NCBI RefSeq assembly: GCF_017377775.1
Contig: NZ_JAFVLN010000015.1
Span: 1-64,000, forward strand
Direction: 5' to 3'
DNA length: 64,000 nucleotides
Source: Streptomyces sp. VRA16 Mangrove soil
GTDB lineage: Bacteria > Actinomycetota > Actinomycetes > Streptomycetales > Streptomycetaceae
Position numbers and translations under genes: made by a program. Below, piece by piece: positions 42,726 through 50,520 of the stretch; position 1 is the first letter of the stretch, and each line of letters opens with the position of its first letter. The notes under the pieces are model-generated. The model did not search any database. It had not been told where the DNA came from and worked only from the letters and a program-made list of their open reading frames with translations.

Positions 42726-43393
42726 GGAACCTCCAGGGCGGCCACGAGGATCATGTGGGGAGAAGGGACGCCACGGTATCGCGTCGCCGCTCGTCGCGGG
42801 GAGACCCGGGGTGGCTGTGGCGCACTCGGCGACCACCGGCCGAGCACGCGTGCGAGCGCATGTGGGTCCACAGCGGGGCCCATGCGCAGGTCCGTCGATG
42901 GGTTCACGGGCGCACCCGTGACAAAAACCGTACCCATGACCCGGACGGCCCGCGACCGCGCGCGATCGGGGGATGCGGGCGAGGGCGACGTCGTCGCTTG
43001 TGCGGGTGCGGGTGCGGGTGCGGGTGCGGGTGCGGGTGCGGGTGTGGACGTGGGTGTGAGTGTGGGCGTGGGTGTGGATGCGGTCGACGGTGTTCCCGGG
43101 GACGACGTCGCCGGGGAGCGGGACCGGTTGTCGCAGGGGTGCCCGGAGCAGGTGCGGGCGGGTGCGGGCGGTGTGCGGACCCCTGTCGCGGGAGCGGTCG
43201 CCGCGGGGGTGGTCGGTGCGAGGACGGGTGGTGCGAAGACAGTCGGTGCGAGGACGGTCGGTGCAGGGGTGGCCGTCGCAAGGATGGGCGTTGTAGGGAT
43301 ACTCCGGGACGGTGAGCGGGCCGGGGCACAGCCGGACCGGGACCGGAAACCGGTCGGCCGGGAACCGGTCGGAACAGAAAGGGCAGCACGCGC
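42726..43393. other. Low-complexity region upstream of thiL
   Basis: 668 bp without a supported gene. Contains a hexanucleotide run (GTGCGG)n near 43005-43055, degenerating to GTGNGN repeats to 43080. Degenerate 15-bp repeats (GGTGCGAGGACGGTC-like) start at 43200, 43215, 43230, 43245 and 43260. An open plus-strand frame through it (Ala/Gly/Val-rich) ends in ATGA overlap with thiL, but the composition is simply that of the repeats. Confidence 0.6.
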
Positions 43394-44377
43394 ATGAAGG
43401 GCACTGTCGGCGAGCTGGGGGAGTTCGGCCTCATCAGAGAGCTGACCTCCCGGCTCACCACCACTCCGGCCGTACGGATCGGCCCGGGGGACGACGCCGC
43501 CGTGGTCGCGGCGCCGGACCGCAGGGTCGTGGCCAGTACGGACGTCCTGCTGGAGAACCGGCACTTCAGGCGCGACTGGTCCACGGCGTACGACGTCGGC
43601 CGCAAGGCCGCCGCGCAGAACCTCGCCGACATCGCCGCCATGGGCGCCGTGCCCACCGCGCTGCTGCTCGGCCTCGTGGTGCCCGCGGAACTCCCCGCCT
43701 CCTGGCCCTCGGAACTGATGGACGGGCTGCGCGACGAGTGCCAGGTCGCCGGCGCCGCCGTGGTCGGCGGCGATGTGGTGCGCGGTGACACGATCACCAT
43801 CGCCATCACCGCCCTCGGAGACCTACGCAACCACGAGCCGGTGACCCGCGCCGGCGCCCAGCCCGGTGACGTCGTCGCCGTCACCGGCTGGCTCGGCTGG
43901 TCCGCGGCCGGGTACGCCGTGCTCTCCCGGGGCTTCCGCTCGCCGCGCGCCTTCGTGGAGGCGCACCGCAGGCCCGAGCCGCCGTACCACGCGGGCCCCG
44001 CCGCGGCCGGGCTCGGCGCCACCGCCATGTGCGACGTGAGCGACGGGCTCATCGCCGACCTGGGCCACATCGCCGAGGCCAGCAAGGTCCGGATCGACAT
44101 CAAGTCCGGCAAGGTCGACGTGCCCTCCCAGATGAACGACATCGGGCAGGCCGTCGGCGTCGACCCGCTCCAGTGGGTGCTGACCGGGGGAGAGGACCAC
44201 GCGATCGTGGCCACCTTCCCGCCCGACGTGAAGCTGCCGGCCCGCTGGAAGGTGATCGGCGAGGTGCTCAATCCCTCGGCCCTGCCCCAGGTCACCGTCG
44301 ACGGCGCCCCCTGGACCAGCAAGGGAGGCTGGGACCACTTCGGGGACGGCCTTTCCGACGGGGAGATCGAGGCGTGA
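43394..44377 (+). CDS. thiL: Thiamine-phosphate kinase
   Basis: Phosphorylates thiamine monophosphate to the active diphosphate. 327 residues: an N-terminal MKGTVGELGEFGLIRELTSRL, the Mg/ATP-binding IGPGDDAAVV, a later VVGGDVVRGD, and CDVSDGLIADLGHIAEASKV in the AIRS-like C-domain. ATG 43394 follows GAAAGGG. It overlaps thiD by 4 bp (GTGA). No TPP riboswitch is visible upstream. Confidence 0.95.
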   Translation: MKGTVGELGEFGLIRELTSRLTTTPAVRIGPGDDAAVVAAPDRRVVASTDVLLENRHFRRDWSTAYDVGRKAAAQNLADIAAMGAVPTALLLGLVVPAELPASWPSELMDGLRDECQVAGAAVVGGDVVRGDTITIAITALGDLRNHEPVTRAGAQPGDVVAVTGWLGWSAAGYAVLSRGFRSPRAFVEAHRRPEPPYHAGPAAAGLGATAMCDVSDGLIADLGHIAEASKVRIDIKSGKVDVPSQMNDIGQAVGVDPLQWVLTGGEDHAIVATFPPDVKLPARWKVIGEVLNPSALPQVTVDGAPWTSKGGWDHFGDGLSDGEIEA

Positions 44378-45399
44378 GCGGCGCCGCCCCGGTCAGGGTG
44401 CTGACCGTCGCCGGGTCCGACTCCGGGGGCGGCGCGGGGATCCAGGCTGACCTCAAGACCATGCTGGCGCTCGGCACGCACGGCATGAGCGTCGTCACCG
44501 CCGTCACCGCGCAGAACTCCCTCGGTGTGCAAGGGGCTTGGGAGCTGCCGGTGGAAGCGGTGCGCGCCCAGTACCGCAGTGTCGTCGACGACATCGGCGT
44601 GCAGGCCGTCAAGACGGGGATGCTCTCCTCGCCCGAACTCGTGGAGTGCGTGGCCGAGTTGCTCGCCGGGACCGAGGCCCCTGTCGTGATCGACCCGGTC
44701 GGCGTGTCCAAGCACGGGGACACGCTGCTTGCCGCCTCGGCCCTGGACGCCGTCCGCACCAAGCTGCTGCCCACCGCCACGGTCGCGACCCCGAACCTCG
44801 ACGAGGTGGCCCAACTCACCGGCGTCCAGGTCGAGTCGGAGGCCGACATGCGCAGGGCCGCGACGGCCGTGCTCGCCTTCGGTCCGCGATGGGTGGTCAT
44901 CAAGGGCGGTCATCTGAACTCCAGCTCTGGTCGAGATGGGCAGGGCGGTCTGGGTGGGCATGACGGTTCGGGTGGTCTGGGCGGTCCGGATGGGAATGAC
45001 GGCCCGGGTAGTCCTGGTGGTCCGGGTGGGCATGACGGCCCGGGTGGTCCTGGCGGTCCGGGTGGTCACGAGGGGCAGGGCGGGTATGGCTTCTCCTCCG
45101 GTTCGGCGGGCGGTTCCGTGGAGGCCGTGGATCTGCTCACGGACGGGTCCGAGGAGCACTGGCTGCGCGCCCCGCGCCACGACAACCGGCACACGCACGG
45201 CACGGGCTGCACTCTCGCCTCCGCGATCGCGGCGCAGTTGGCAAAGGGGCAGTCGGTGCCCGAGGCCGTACGGGCGGCGAAGGAGTACGTGACCGGGGCG
45301 ATCGCCGCCGGGTTCGCGCTGGGTGGCGGCATCGGGCCCGTGGATCACGGCTGGCGGTTCGTGTCGGCGGAGGATGCCGCTTCCCCGGCCAGGTCGTAG
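44374..45399 (+). CDS. thiD: Hydroxymethylpyrimidine/phosphomethylpyrimidine kinase with glycine-rich insertion
   Basis: Two successive phosphorylations of the pyrimidine precursor of thiamine. 341 residues, about 70 longer than usual. Core motifs are TVAGSDSGGGAGIQADLKTM, VIDPVGVSKHGDTLL, TPNLDEVAQLTG, VVIKGGHL and the anion-hole signature HTHGTGCTLASAIAAQLA. Between VVIKGGHL and AVDLL lies an insertion of about 65 Gly/Asp/Pro-rich residues (about 182-247), encoded by tandem repeats. GTG 44374 overlaps the thiL stop. The 3' end overlaps the convergent FAD gene by 55 bp. Confidence 0.92.
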   Translation: MSGAAPVRVLTVAGSDSGGGAGIQADLKTMLALGTHGMSVVTAVTAQNSLGVQGAWELPVEAVRAQYRSVVDDIGVQAVKTGMLSSPELVECVAELLAGTEAPVVIDPVGVSKHGDTLLAASALDAVRTKLLPTATVATPNLDEVAQLTGVQVESEADMRRAATAVLAFGPRWVVIKGGHLNSSSGRDGQGGLGGHDGSGGLGGPDGNDGPGSPGGPGGHDGPGGPGGPGGHEGQGGYGFSSGSAGGSVEAVDLLTDGSEEHWLRAPRHDNRHTHGTGCTLASAIAAQLAKGQSVPEAVRAAKEYVTGAIAAGFALGGGIGPVDHGWRFVSAEDAASPARS

Positions 45400-46661
45400 T
45401 CCTTCAGCGTCAGATTGCTCGCGGCCTTCTCGGTGAGGCGCTTGAAGAAGCCCGCCAGGAAGCGTGAGCTGAGCATCCGGTACGCGCGGTCGCGGCTGCG
45501 GATCTTCTTCTCCGTCGGTGGGGCGAAGAACGGGCCCGCGTTCCCGGATATCTTCTGGCAGCCCTTCGCGTACTTCGTGATCTCCGCCTCGAAGCCCGCG
45601 AACGCGGTGCGGTGGTCACCCCGCGCCGCCACCAGCTCACCCGCCAGGACGTACGCCGACACCAGTGCCGTACCGGTGCCTATGCCGCCCATGGTGGCGC
45701 CGTATCCCGCGTCGCCGAGCAGCACCACACGGCCCTTGGAGAGCCGGTCGACGTGGATCTGGGCGATCGCGTCGAAGTACAGGTCCTCCGCGGCGTCGAG
45801 GGCGGCGGTCATCTCCTCGACGTGCGGCCAGGCCATGCCCCGCAGTTTGTCGGCCACGATCTTCTTCTGCTGGGCCAGGTCCTTGCGGTCGTACGTGAGC
45901 TGCTCCGACTCGAAGACGACGCCCGCGCCGGCCCGCTCGGGGTCGCCGTCGTAGTTGCTGATCATCGCGGTGCGGCCGGGCTCGGTGTACAGCCGGGCCG
46001 TGCGGTCCAGGCCCAGGTGGTTGGGCATGTCGAACCCGGCGACGTAGTAGCCGAAGAAGCGCAGGTACTGCGCCTCGTCGCCAAAGGCGAGCCGGCGGGT
46101 GTTCGAGTGCAGTCCGTCCGCGCCGACGACGAGGTCGAAGGTGCGGGAGGGGCCGCGGTCGAAAGTGACGTCGACGCCCGTGCCGGTCTCGGTGAGCGAG
46201 GCGATCGAGTCGCCGAAGACGTACTCGACGGTGTCCTTCGTGCGCTCGTACAGGAGCTTGGAGAGGTCGCCGCGGAACACCTCGATGTCGCCGCTCATCA
46301 GATACGCGGGCAGGTCCACGCGGTCGGTGTCGTCCACGTTCACGATCGTCTGGCGACCCATGTCGGTCTGGATCCGGTGCAGGTCCTCCCAGATGCCCAT
46401 GCGGCCCAGCACCGTGCGGTGGACGTGGCCGCGGAAGTCGACGGCGAAACCGCCCTCGCGCAGGGCCGGTGCCTTCTCGACGACGGTGACGCGGGCGCCC
46501 TGGCGGGAGAGCCAGAAGGCGATCGCGGGTCCGGCGATGCTGGCGCCGGAGACCAGGACGTCGAGGTGGGCGAGCGAGTCGGCGCCAGTGGTCTCGGTGG
46601 CGGTGGCGGTGGCGGTGGCGGTGTCGGTCGCGGTGGTGTCGGTGTGCGTCTGCTTCGTCAT
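45345..46661 (-). CDS. FAD-dependent monooxygenase
   Basis: 438-residue PHBH-type flavoprotein monooxygenase. The FAD-binding Rossmann motif is VSGASIAGPAIAFWLSRQGARVTVVEK (about residues 36-62), the DG motif is LVVGADGLHSNTR, and the FAD/ribityl motif is GRVVLLGDAGYGATMGGIGTG. The first 25 residues are a Thr/Ala repeat (TATATATET) encoded by hexanucleotide repeats. Substrate unknown; relatives hydroxylate aromatic polyketides or antibiotics. Adjacent to a SARP regulator and preceded by SARP-like direct repeats. Confidence 0.9.
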   Translation of the reverse strand: MTKQTHTDTTATDTATATATATETTGADSLAHLDVLVSGASIAGPAIAFWLSRQGARVTVVEKAPALREGGFAVDFRGHVHRTVLGRMGIWEDLHRIQTDMGRQTIVNVDDTDRVDLPAYLMSGDIEVFRGDLSKLLYERTKDTVEYVFGDSIASLTETGTGVDVTFDRGPSRTFDLVVGADGLHSNTRRLAFGDEAQYLRFFGYYVAGFDMPNHLGLDRTARLYTEPGRTAMISNYDGDPERAGAGVVFESEQLTYDRKDLAQQKKIVADKLRGMAWPHVEEMTAALDAAEDLYFDAIAQIHVDRLSKGRVVLLGDAGYGATMGGIGTGTALVSAYVLAGELVAARGDHRTAFAGFEAEITKYAKGCQKISGNAGPFFAPPTEKKIRSRDRAYRMLSSRFLAGFFKRLTEKAASNLTLKDYDLAGEAASSADTNRQP

Positions 46662-46683
46662 GGCAGTGAGCTTGCGGCCGGGC

Positions 46684-46733
46684 GCTTACCGTTCGCTGAC
46701 CACTCCCTGACCGTGGCTTACCGCCCGCTGACC
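46684..46733 (-). promoter_or_regulatory. SARP-like direct repeats upstream of the monooxygenase
   Basis: On the minus strand GGTCAG occurs at three places (plus-strand CTGACC at 46696, 46707, 46728), 11 and 21 bp apart. A longer GCTTACC-N4-GCTGACC block occurs twice (46684 and 46716). Helically phased direct repeats just upstream of a start codon are the hallmark of SARP binding sites. Confidence 0.5.
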
Positions 46734-46750
46734 GCGCCACGTTCGTGCAG

Positions 46751-46810
46751 GTGAGAGCAGGTGAGAGCAGGTGAGAGCAGGTGAGAGCAGGCGAGAGCGG
46801 GCGAGAACCG
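46751..46810. repeat. 10-bp tandem repeat between SARP and monooxygenase genes
   Basis: Four identical GTGAGAGCAG units (46751-46790) followed by two degenerate ones (GCGAGAGCGG, GCGAGAACCG). The array is non-coding. Confidence 0.85.
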
Positions 46811-46846
46811 GGGCGGGCCGCAGAGAGCCGGGGGCCGTCGGCCGGC

Positions 46847-49800
46847 TCACGGACCCGTGATAGCCGCCTCGCGGAGGGTCCCGCCCAGCTCGAAGGCCTT
46901 CTTGAACACCTCGGGCGCCAGCATCCGCCGGAGCCGTTGTTCGAGCGGAGTGACGTCCGGGTCGTCCTCGATCAGCCGGCCGCGCAGTGCCGATGCCGCG
47001 CCGAGCAGGAGCGCCGCCTGCTCGAGCTCCTCGGCCCGGGACGCCAACGCCTCGGCCACCACCGCGAGTTCGAGCCCCAGCGGTGCGTCGCCCGTGGAGA
47101 GGATGCGGGCCTGCCGGAACCAGTCGTCGGCTTCCTCCGTACGCCCCTCGGCGAGCGCCGTGCGTCCCAGGCCGAGGAAGACGTGCACCGTCTGACCCAC
47201 GCTGTACCAGGACCGGGCGCTCGTCTCCAGCGCCGTCTCGTAGTGCTCCCGCGCACGGGCCCGGTCGCCGGCGAGCCGGGCCGCGTCGCCCATGCCCCAG
47301 TAGGCGCCCGCCATCTTCTCGGGGGCGCCCGCGGCGCGGGCGAGTTCGCAGGCCCGGGTGAAATCGGCGGTCGCCTCCTCGTAGCGCCGGCTGCGCAGCA
47401 GCACGGTGCCGCGCCTGCACAGCAGGTCGGCGGTCTCCTCCGGCGCCGCCAGCTCCCGCACATGGCCGAGCGCCTCGTCGAGAAGTTCCAGCGCGCGCGT
47501 CCGCTCCCCGCGCCAGTCAGCGAACATGCCCAGCTGATCCAGGGAGTTGGCCATGCCCCAGCGGTCCCCGGCCTCCCGGAAACCCGCCAGAGCCTCGGTG
47601 AACAGCGCCTCCGACGCGGCGGGACGACCCGCGAACTGCTCCTGGAACCCGAGTCCGACGCTGAGCAGCGCCCGGCCCCACGGGTCGTCGCCGACCTGGG
47701 CGCGCACCCGCTCGTCCCGCGACCGCTCGGGGCCGACCGCCAACGTCCACAGCACCACGGTGAAGGGAAGGCGCAACTGTCGGTCGATCGTGGCCAGGAC
47801 GAGGTCCGCGCGCGCGAGCCGGGCCTCGTCCTCGTCCGCCGCCTGGGACATCACGGAGTTCAGGCCGCACAGCGCGTACTCCTCCTCCAGGCCGGGCGGC
47901 GGCGTCGGACCCACGGCGTCGAGCAGCTCGCGGGCCAGGGGCACCCGCTCGCCCGCGAGGCCGTGCAGCCGCCAGAACCACGACAGAGCGGCCATCAGGC
48001 GCAGCCCGTCCCGGGGCGCGGCCTCGATGAGGTGGCGCAGGGCCGCATCCAGATTGCCCTGCTCGGCGGAGAGCCGTGCCAGCCAGGGGAGCTGGCCATG
48101 GCTGCGCAGCTGCGGCTCGGCCTCTTCCGCGAGGCGCAGGAAGTAGGCGGCGTGCCTGTCCCGCAGCTCCGTGAGGACGTCGTCCGGCAACTGCTCCGCG
48201 CAGAAGGCGCGAATCGTCTCCAGCATCCGATAGCGACCGTCGGCCGCCTCCAGGAACGACTTCTCGGTGAGCGAGGCGAGCAGGTCCTCCGGGTACGGGA
48301 TGCCGCACACCCGCTCCACCGCCTCCAGCGTCGCGGCGCCGGACACACCGCTGCCGGCGAACACCGTCATCCGGCACGCCAGGTCGCGCTCCTCGTCGTC
48401 GAGCAGCTCCCAGCTCCACTCGACGACGGCCCGCAGCGTGCGGTGCCGCGGCGCCTTCGTGCGGTCCCCGCGTGACAGGACACGGAACCGGTCGCCGAGC
48501 CGTTCCGCCAGCTCCTCGACCGTGAGCGTGCGCAGCCGTGCCGCGGCCAGCTCGATCGCGAGGGGCAGCCCGTCGAGGGCGGCGCAGATGCCGTCGATCG
48601 CCGCCACGGGCGCGTGGTCGTGCGTCTCGAAGTCCGGCCGCACGGCCGCCGCCCGGTCCCGGAACAGCTGGGCCGCCGGGCCTGCGGCGAGCGGGGGCAC
48701 CGGGCACAGCACCTCGCCGGTGATGCCGAGCCCCTCCCGGCTCGTCGCCAGGATCCGCAGGCCGGGGCAGGTGGCCAGCAGGAGGCCCGCCACCTTGGCC
48801 GCGTCGTTGATCACATGCTCACAGTTGTCGAGCACCAGCAGCAGCTCACGGCTCTCCAGCGCGGCTACGAGACGCTCCGTGGCGTCCGAACCCTGGGATC
48901 CGCGCAGCCCTTCGCGCGCACCGAGCGCGGTGAGGATCGCGTACGGGATCCTGGCCCCCTCGGTGAGGGGAGCCAGCTCCACATAACAGACGTCCGAGCG
49001 GGAGCGGGCCGCCTCGACGCCGAGCCGGGTCTTGCCCGCGCCACCGGGGCCGGTCAGGGTCACCAGTCGCGCCTCGGTGAGAAGCCCGTCGATCCTGGTC
49101 AGCTCGTCGGCCCGGCCCACGAAACGGGTCAGCTGGGCGGGCACCCCGTGCTGCCGCCTGGGCTCCTGGCCCTGCAACAGCTCCAGGTGAAGCGCCGAGA
49201 GCTCCGCTGACGGATCGACTCCCAGCTCGTCGGCCAGCGTGTGCCGCGCCTCTTCGTAGACCTGCAGCGCCTCGGCGGACCGGCCGGCCGTATGCAGCGC
49301 GCGCATCAGCAGGCCGTACAGGCGCTCACTGAGGGGATGCAGCGCGAGCAGCTGCCGCACCTCCGCGATCAGGTCCGCGCCGCCGCCCAGGGCCAGGTCC
49401 GCCTCGATCCGGTCCTGCGCGGCACCGAGCCGCAGCTCGTCCAGGCGCGGCAGGTCGGCGGGGGCCGGGCCGCGCCACAGGCCGAGGCCCTCGCGCAGCA
49501 GGGCGCGGGCGCGCGCAGGGTCTCCGTCGGTCAGCGCCTGCCTGCCCTCGCGGGCCAGCCGCTCGAAGCGGTGCAGATCCACGCCGTCCGGATCCACCGC
49601 GAGGCGATATCCCGCGGGACCTGCCTCGATCTCCAGGTCCAGGCGCTTGCGCAGCCGTGAGATCTGCGACTGCAGTGCGTTCGCCGCACCGGCCGGTGGA
49701 TTCTCGCCGTACAGGCCGTCGATCAGGCGCTCCGCCGAGACGGTCCGGCCCGCGTCCAGGAGCAGCAGGGTCAGCAGGGCGCGCGGCCGCGGCCCTCCGG

Positions 49801-49861
49801 GATCCAGAGGGCTGCCGTCATGGGCCCGTACGTCGAGAGGGCCGAGGATGCCGAACCGCAT
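46847..49861 (-). CDS. AfsR/SARP family regulator (BTAD, NB-ARC-like, TPR)
   Basis: 1004-residue multi-domain activator of the AfsR type. An OmpR-like wHTH (about residues 1-90, MRFGILGPLDV ... ANALQSQISRLRKRL) precedes a BTAD (about 95-245, GYRLAVDPDGVDLHRF ... DELGVDPSAELSALH). A P-loop ATPase follows (Walker A GPGGAGKTRL at about 285; LVLDNCEHV), then a TPR-like C-terminal half. Such proteins commonly control antibiotic or secondary metabolism. The start ATG 49861 lacks a ribosome-binding site; the longer frame to 50038 runs through the rpmB terminator and is rejected. Confidence 0.9.
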   Translation of the reverse strand: MRFGILGPLDVRAHDGSPLDPGGPRPRALLTLLLLDAGRTVSAERLIDGLYGENPPAGAANALQSQISRLRKRLDLEIEAGPAGYRLAVDPDGVDLHRFERLAREGRQALTDGDPARARALLREGLGLWRGPAPADLPRLDELRLGAAQDRIEADLALGGGADLIAEVRQLLALHPLSERLYGLLMRALHTAGRSAEALQVYEEARHTLADELGVDPSAELSALHLELLQGQEPRRQHGVPAQLTRFVGRADELTRIDGLLTEARLVTLTGPGGAGKTRLGVEAARSRSDVCYVELAPLTEGARIPYAILTALGAREGLRGSQGSDATERLVAALESRELLLVLDNCEHVINDAAKVAGLLLATCPGLRILATSREGLGITGEVLCPVPPLAAGPAAQLFRDRAAAVRPDFETHDHAPVAAIDGICAALDGLPLAIELAAARLRTLTVEELAERLGDRFRVLSRGDRTKAPRHRTLRAVVEWSWELLDDEERDLACRMTVFAGSGVSGAATLEAVERVCGIPYPEDLLASLTEKSFLEAADGRYRMLETIRAFCAEQLPDDVLTELRDRHAAYFLRLAEEAEPQLRSHGQLPWLARLSAEQGNLDAALRHLIEAAPRDGLRLMAALSWFWRLHGLAGERVPLARELLDAVGPTPPPGLEEEYALCGLNSVMSQAADEDEARLARADLVLATIDRQLRLPFTVVLWTLAVGPERSRDERVRAQVGDDPWGRALLSVGLGFQEQFAGRPAASEALFTEALAGFREAGDRWGMANSLDQLGMFADWRGERTRALELLDEALGHVRELAAPEETADLLCRRGTVLLRSRRYEEATADFTRACELARAAGAPEKMAGAYWGMGDAARLAGDRARAREHYETALETSARSWYSVGQTVHVFLGLGRTALAEGRTEEADDWFRQARILSTGDAPLGLELAVVAEALASRAEELEQAALLLGAASALRGRLIEDDPDVTPLEQRLRRMLAPEVFKKAFELGGTLREAAITGP

Positions 49862-50002
49862 GCGCAGAGTCTGGCAGCCGCCACTGACAGTCGTGGACGG
49901 GATGGCGGATACGACGGTTACGGGTGATGTGGGGGATGAGGGCGAGACGGACGCGGTGGACGCGGCGGATCTTTCCTGGTCCGTGGGCCCGTCCCGGAAA
50001 AC

Positions 50003-50036
50003 GAAGAAGCCGGTCCCCGAGGGGACCGGCTTCTTC
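50003..50036 (-). terminator. Terminator of rpmB
   Basis: Perfect 16-bp arms (GAAGAAGCCGGTCCCC and complement) around a 2-nt loop, 35 bp beyond the rpmB stop; GTTTTCC follows on the minus strand. Confidence 0.9.
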
Positions 50037-50071
50037 AAGCAACCAGCGAGGTGGCCGCGCTACGCGTAACG

Positions 50072-50257
50072 TCAGCGCGAGACCTTGCCGGCCTTGATGC
50101 ACGAGGTGCAGACGTTGAGCCGCTTCGGCGTCCGCCCGACCACGGCACGCACACGCTGGATGTTCGGGTTCCAGCGTCGAGACGTACGGCGGTGCGAGTG
50201 CGAAATGTTGTTGCCGAAGCCCGGCCCCTTGCCGCAGACGTCGCAGTTGGCAGCCAC
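50072..50257 (-). CDS. rpmB: 50S ribosomal protein L28
   Basis: 61-residue L28 with the N-terminal MAANCDVCGKGPGFGNNISHSH and C-terminal KRLNVCTSCIKAGKVSR. The two Cys-x2-Cys pairs mark the zinc-binding (C+) form; many streptomycetes also carry a zinc-free paralogue elsewhere. Own promoter region and a strong terminator make it monocistronic. Confidence 0.96.
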   Translation of the reverse strand: MAANCDVCGKGPGFGNNISHSHRRTSRRWNPNIQRVRAVVGRTPKRLNVCTSCIKAGKVSR

Positions 50258-50293
50258 GGGTCACTCCAAAGACTTCAGATGCACTTACGGTTA

Positions 50294-50311
50294 ATCCCGG
50301 CATGCCGGGAT
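50294..50311. promoter_or_regulatory. 18-bp perfect palindrome between rpmB and DAK2 gene
   Basis: ATCCCGGCATGCCGGGAT, perfectly symmetric, 37 bp upstream of the rpmB start in the divergent gap (50258-50520). It may be an operator or the foot of a leader hairpin. Confidence 0.45.
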
Positions 50312-50520
50312 CGAGATCGAAAGGGATCTGAGTGGCGGTGCCAGGGGACGGCCCGATGGATATCGGGCAACCGGAGCAGCATACAACGGCTGCTTCGGTA
50401 CAACGAAACTACCATGGTTGACCGGTCCGCTGCCCCGGGCCCCCGACCGGGCCCTCTTCCCGGGCGGCGCCGCGGCGGGGTCTACTCTGCGTGCCAGTCC
50501 CGCTGCTCAAAGGAGGCGCA

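Noticed and set aside
43250..43393. TPP riboswitch ahead of thiL
   Set aside because: The conserved thi-box segments (CUGAGA, ACCUGAUCUGGNUNNUGCCAG-type) are not seen; the region is simple repeat.
42704..43564. Pro/Ala-rich minus-strand protein upstream of thiL
   Set aside because: Composition derives from simple repeats; the frame runs into thiL antisense and has no start signal or domain.
49862..50038. N-terminal extension of the SARP protein to 50038
   Set aside because: It would translate through the rpmB terminator hairpin; the conserved domain starts at MRFGILGPLDV.
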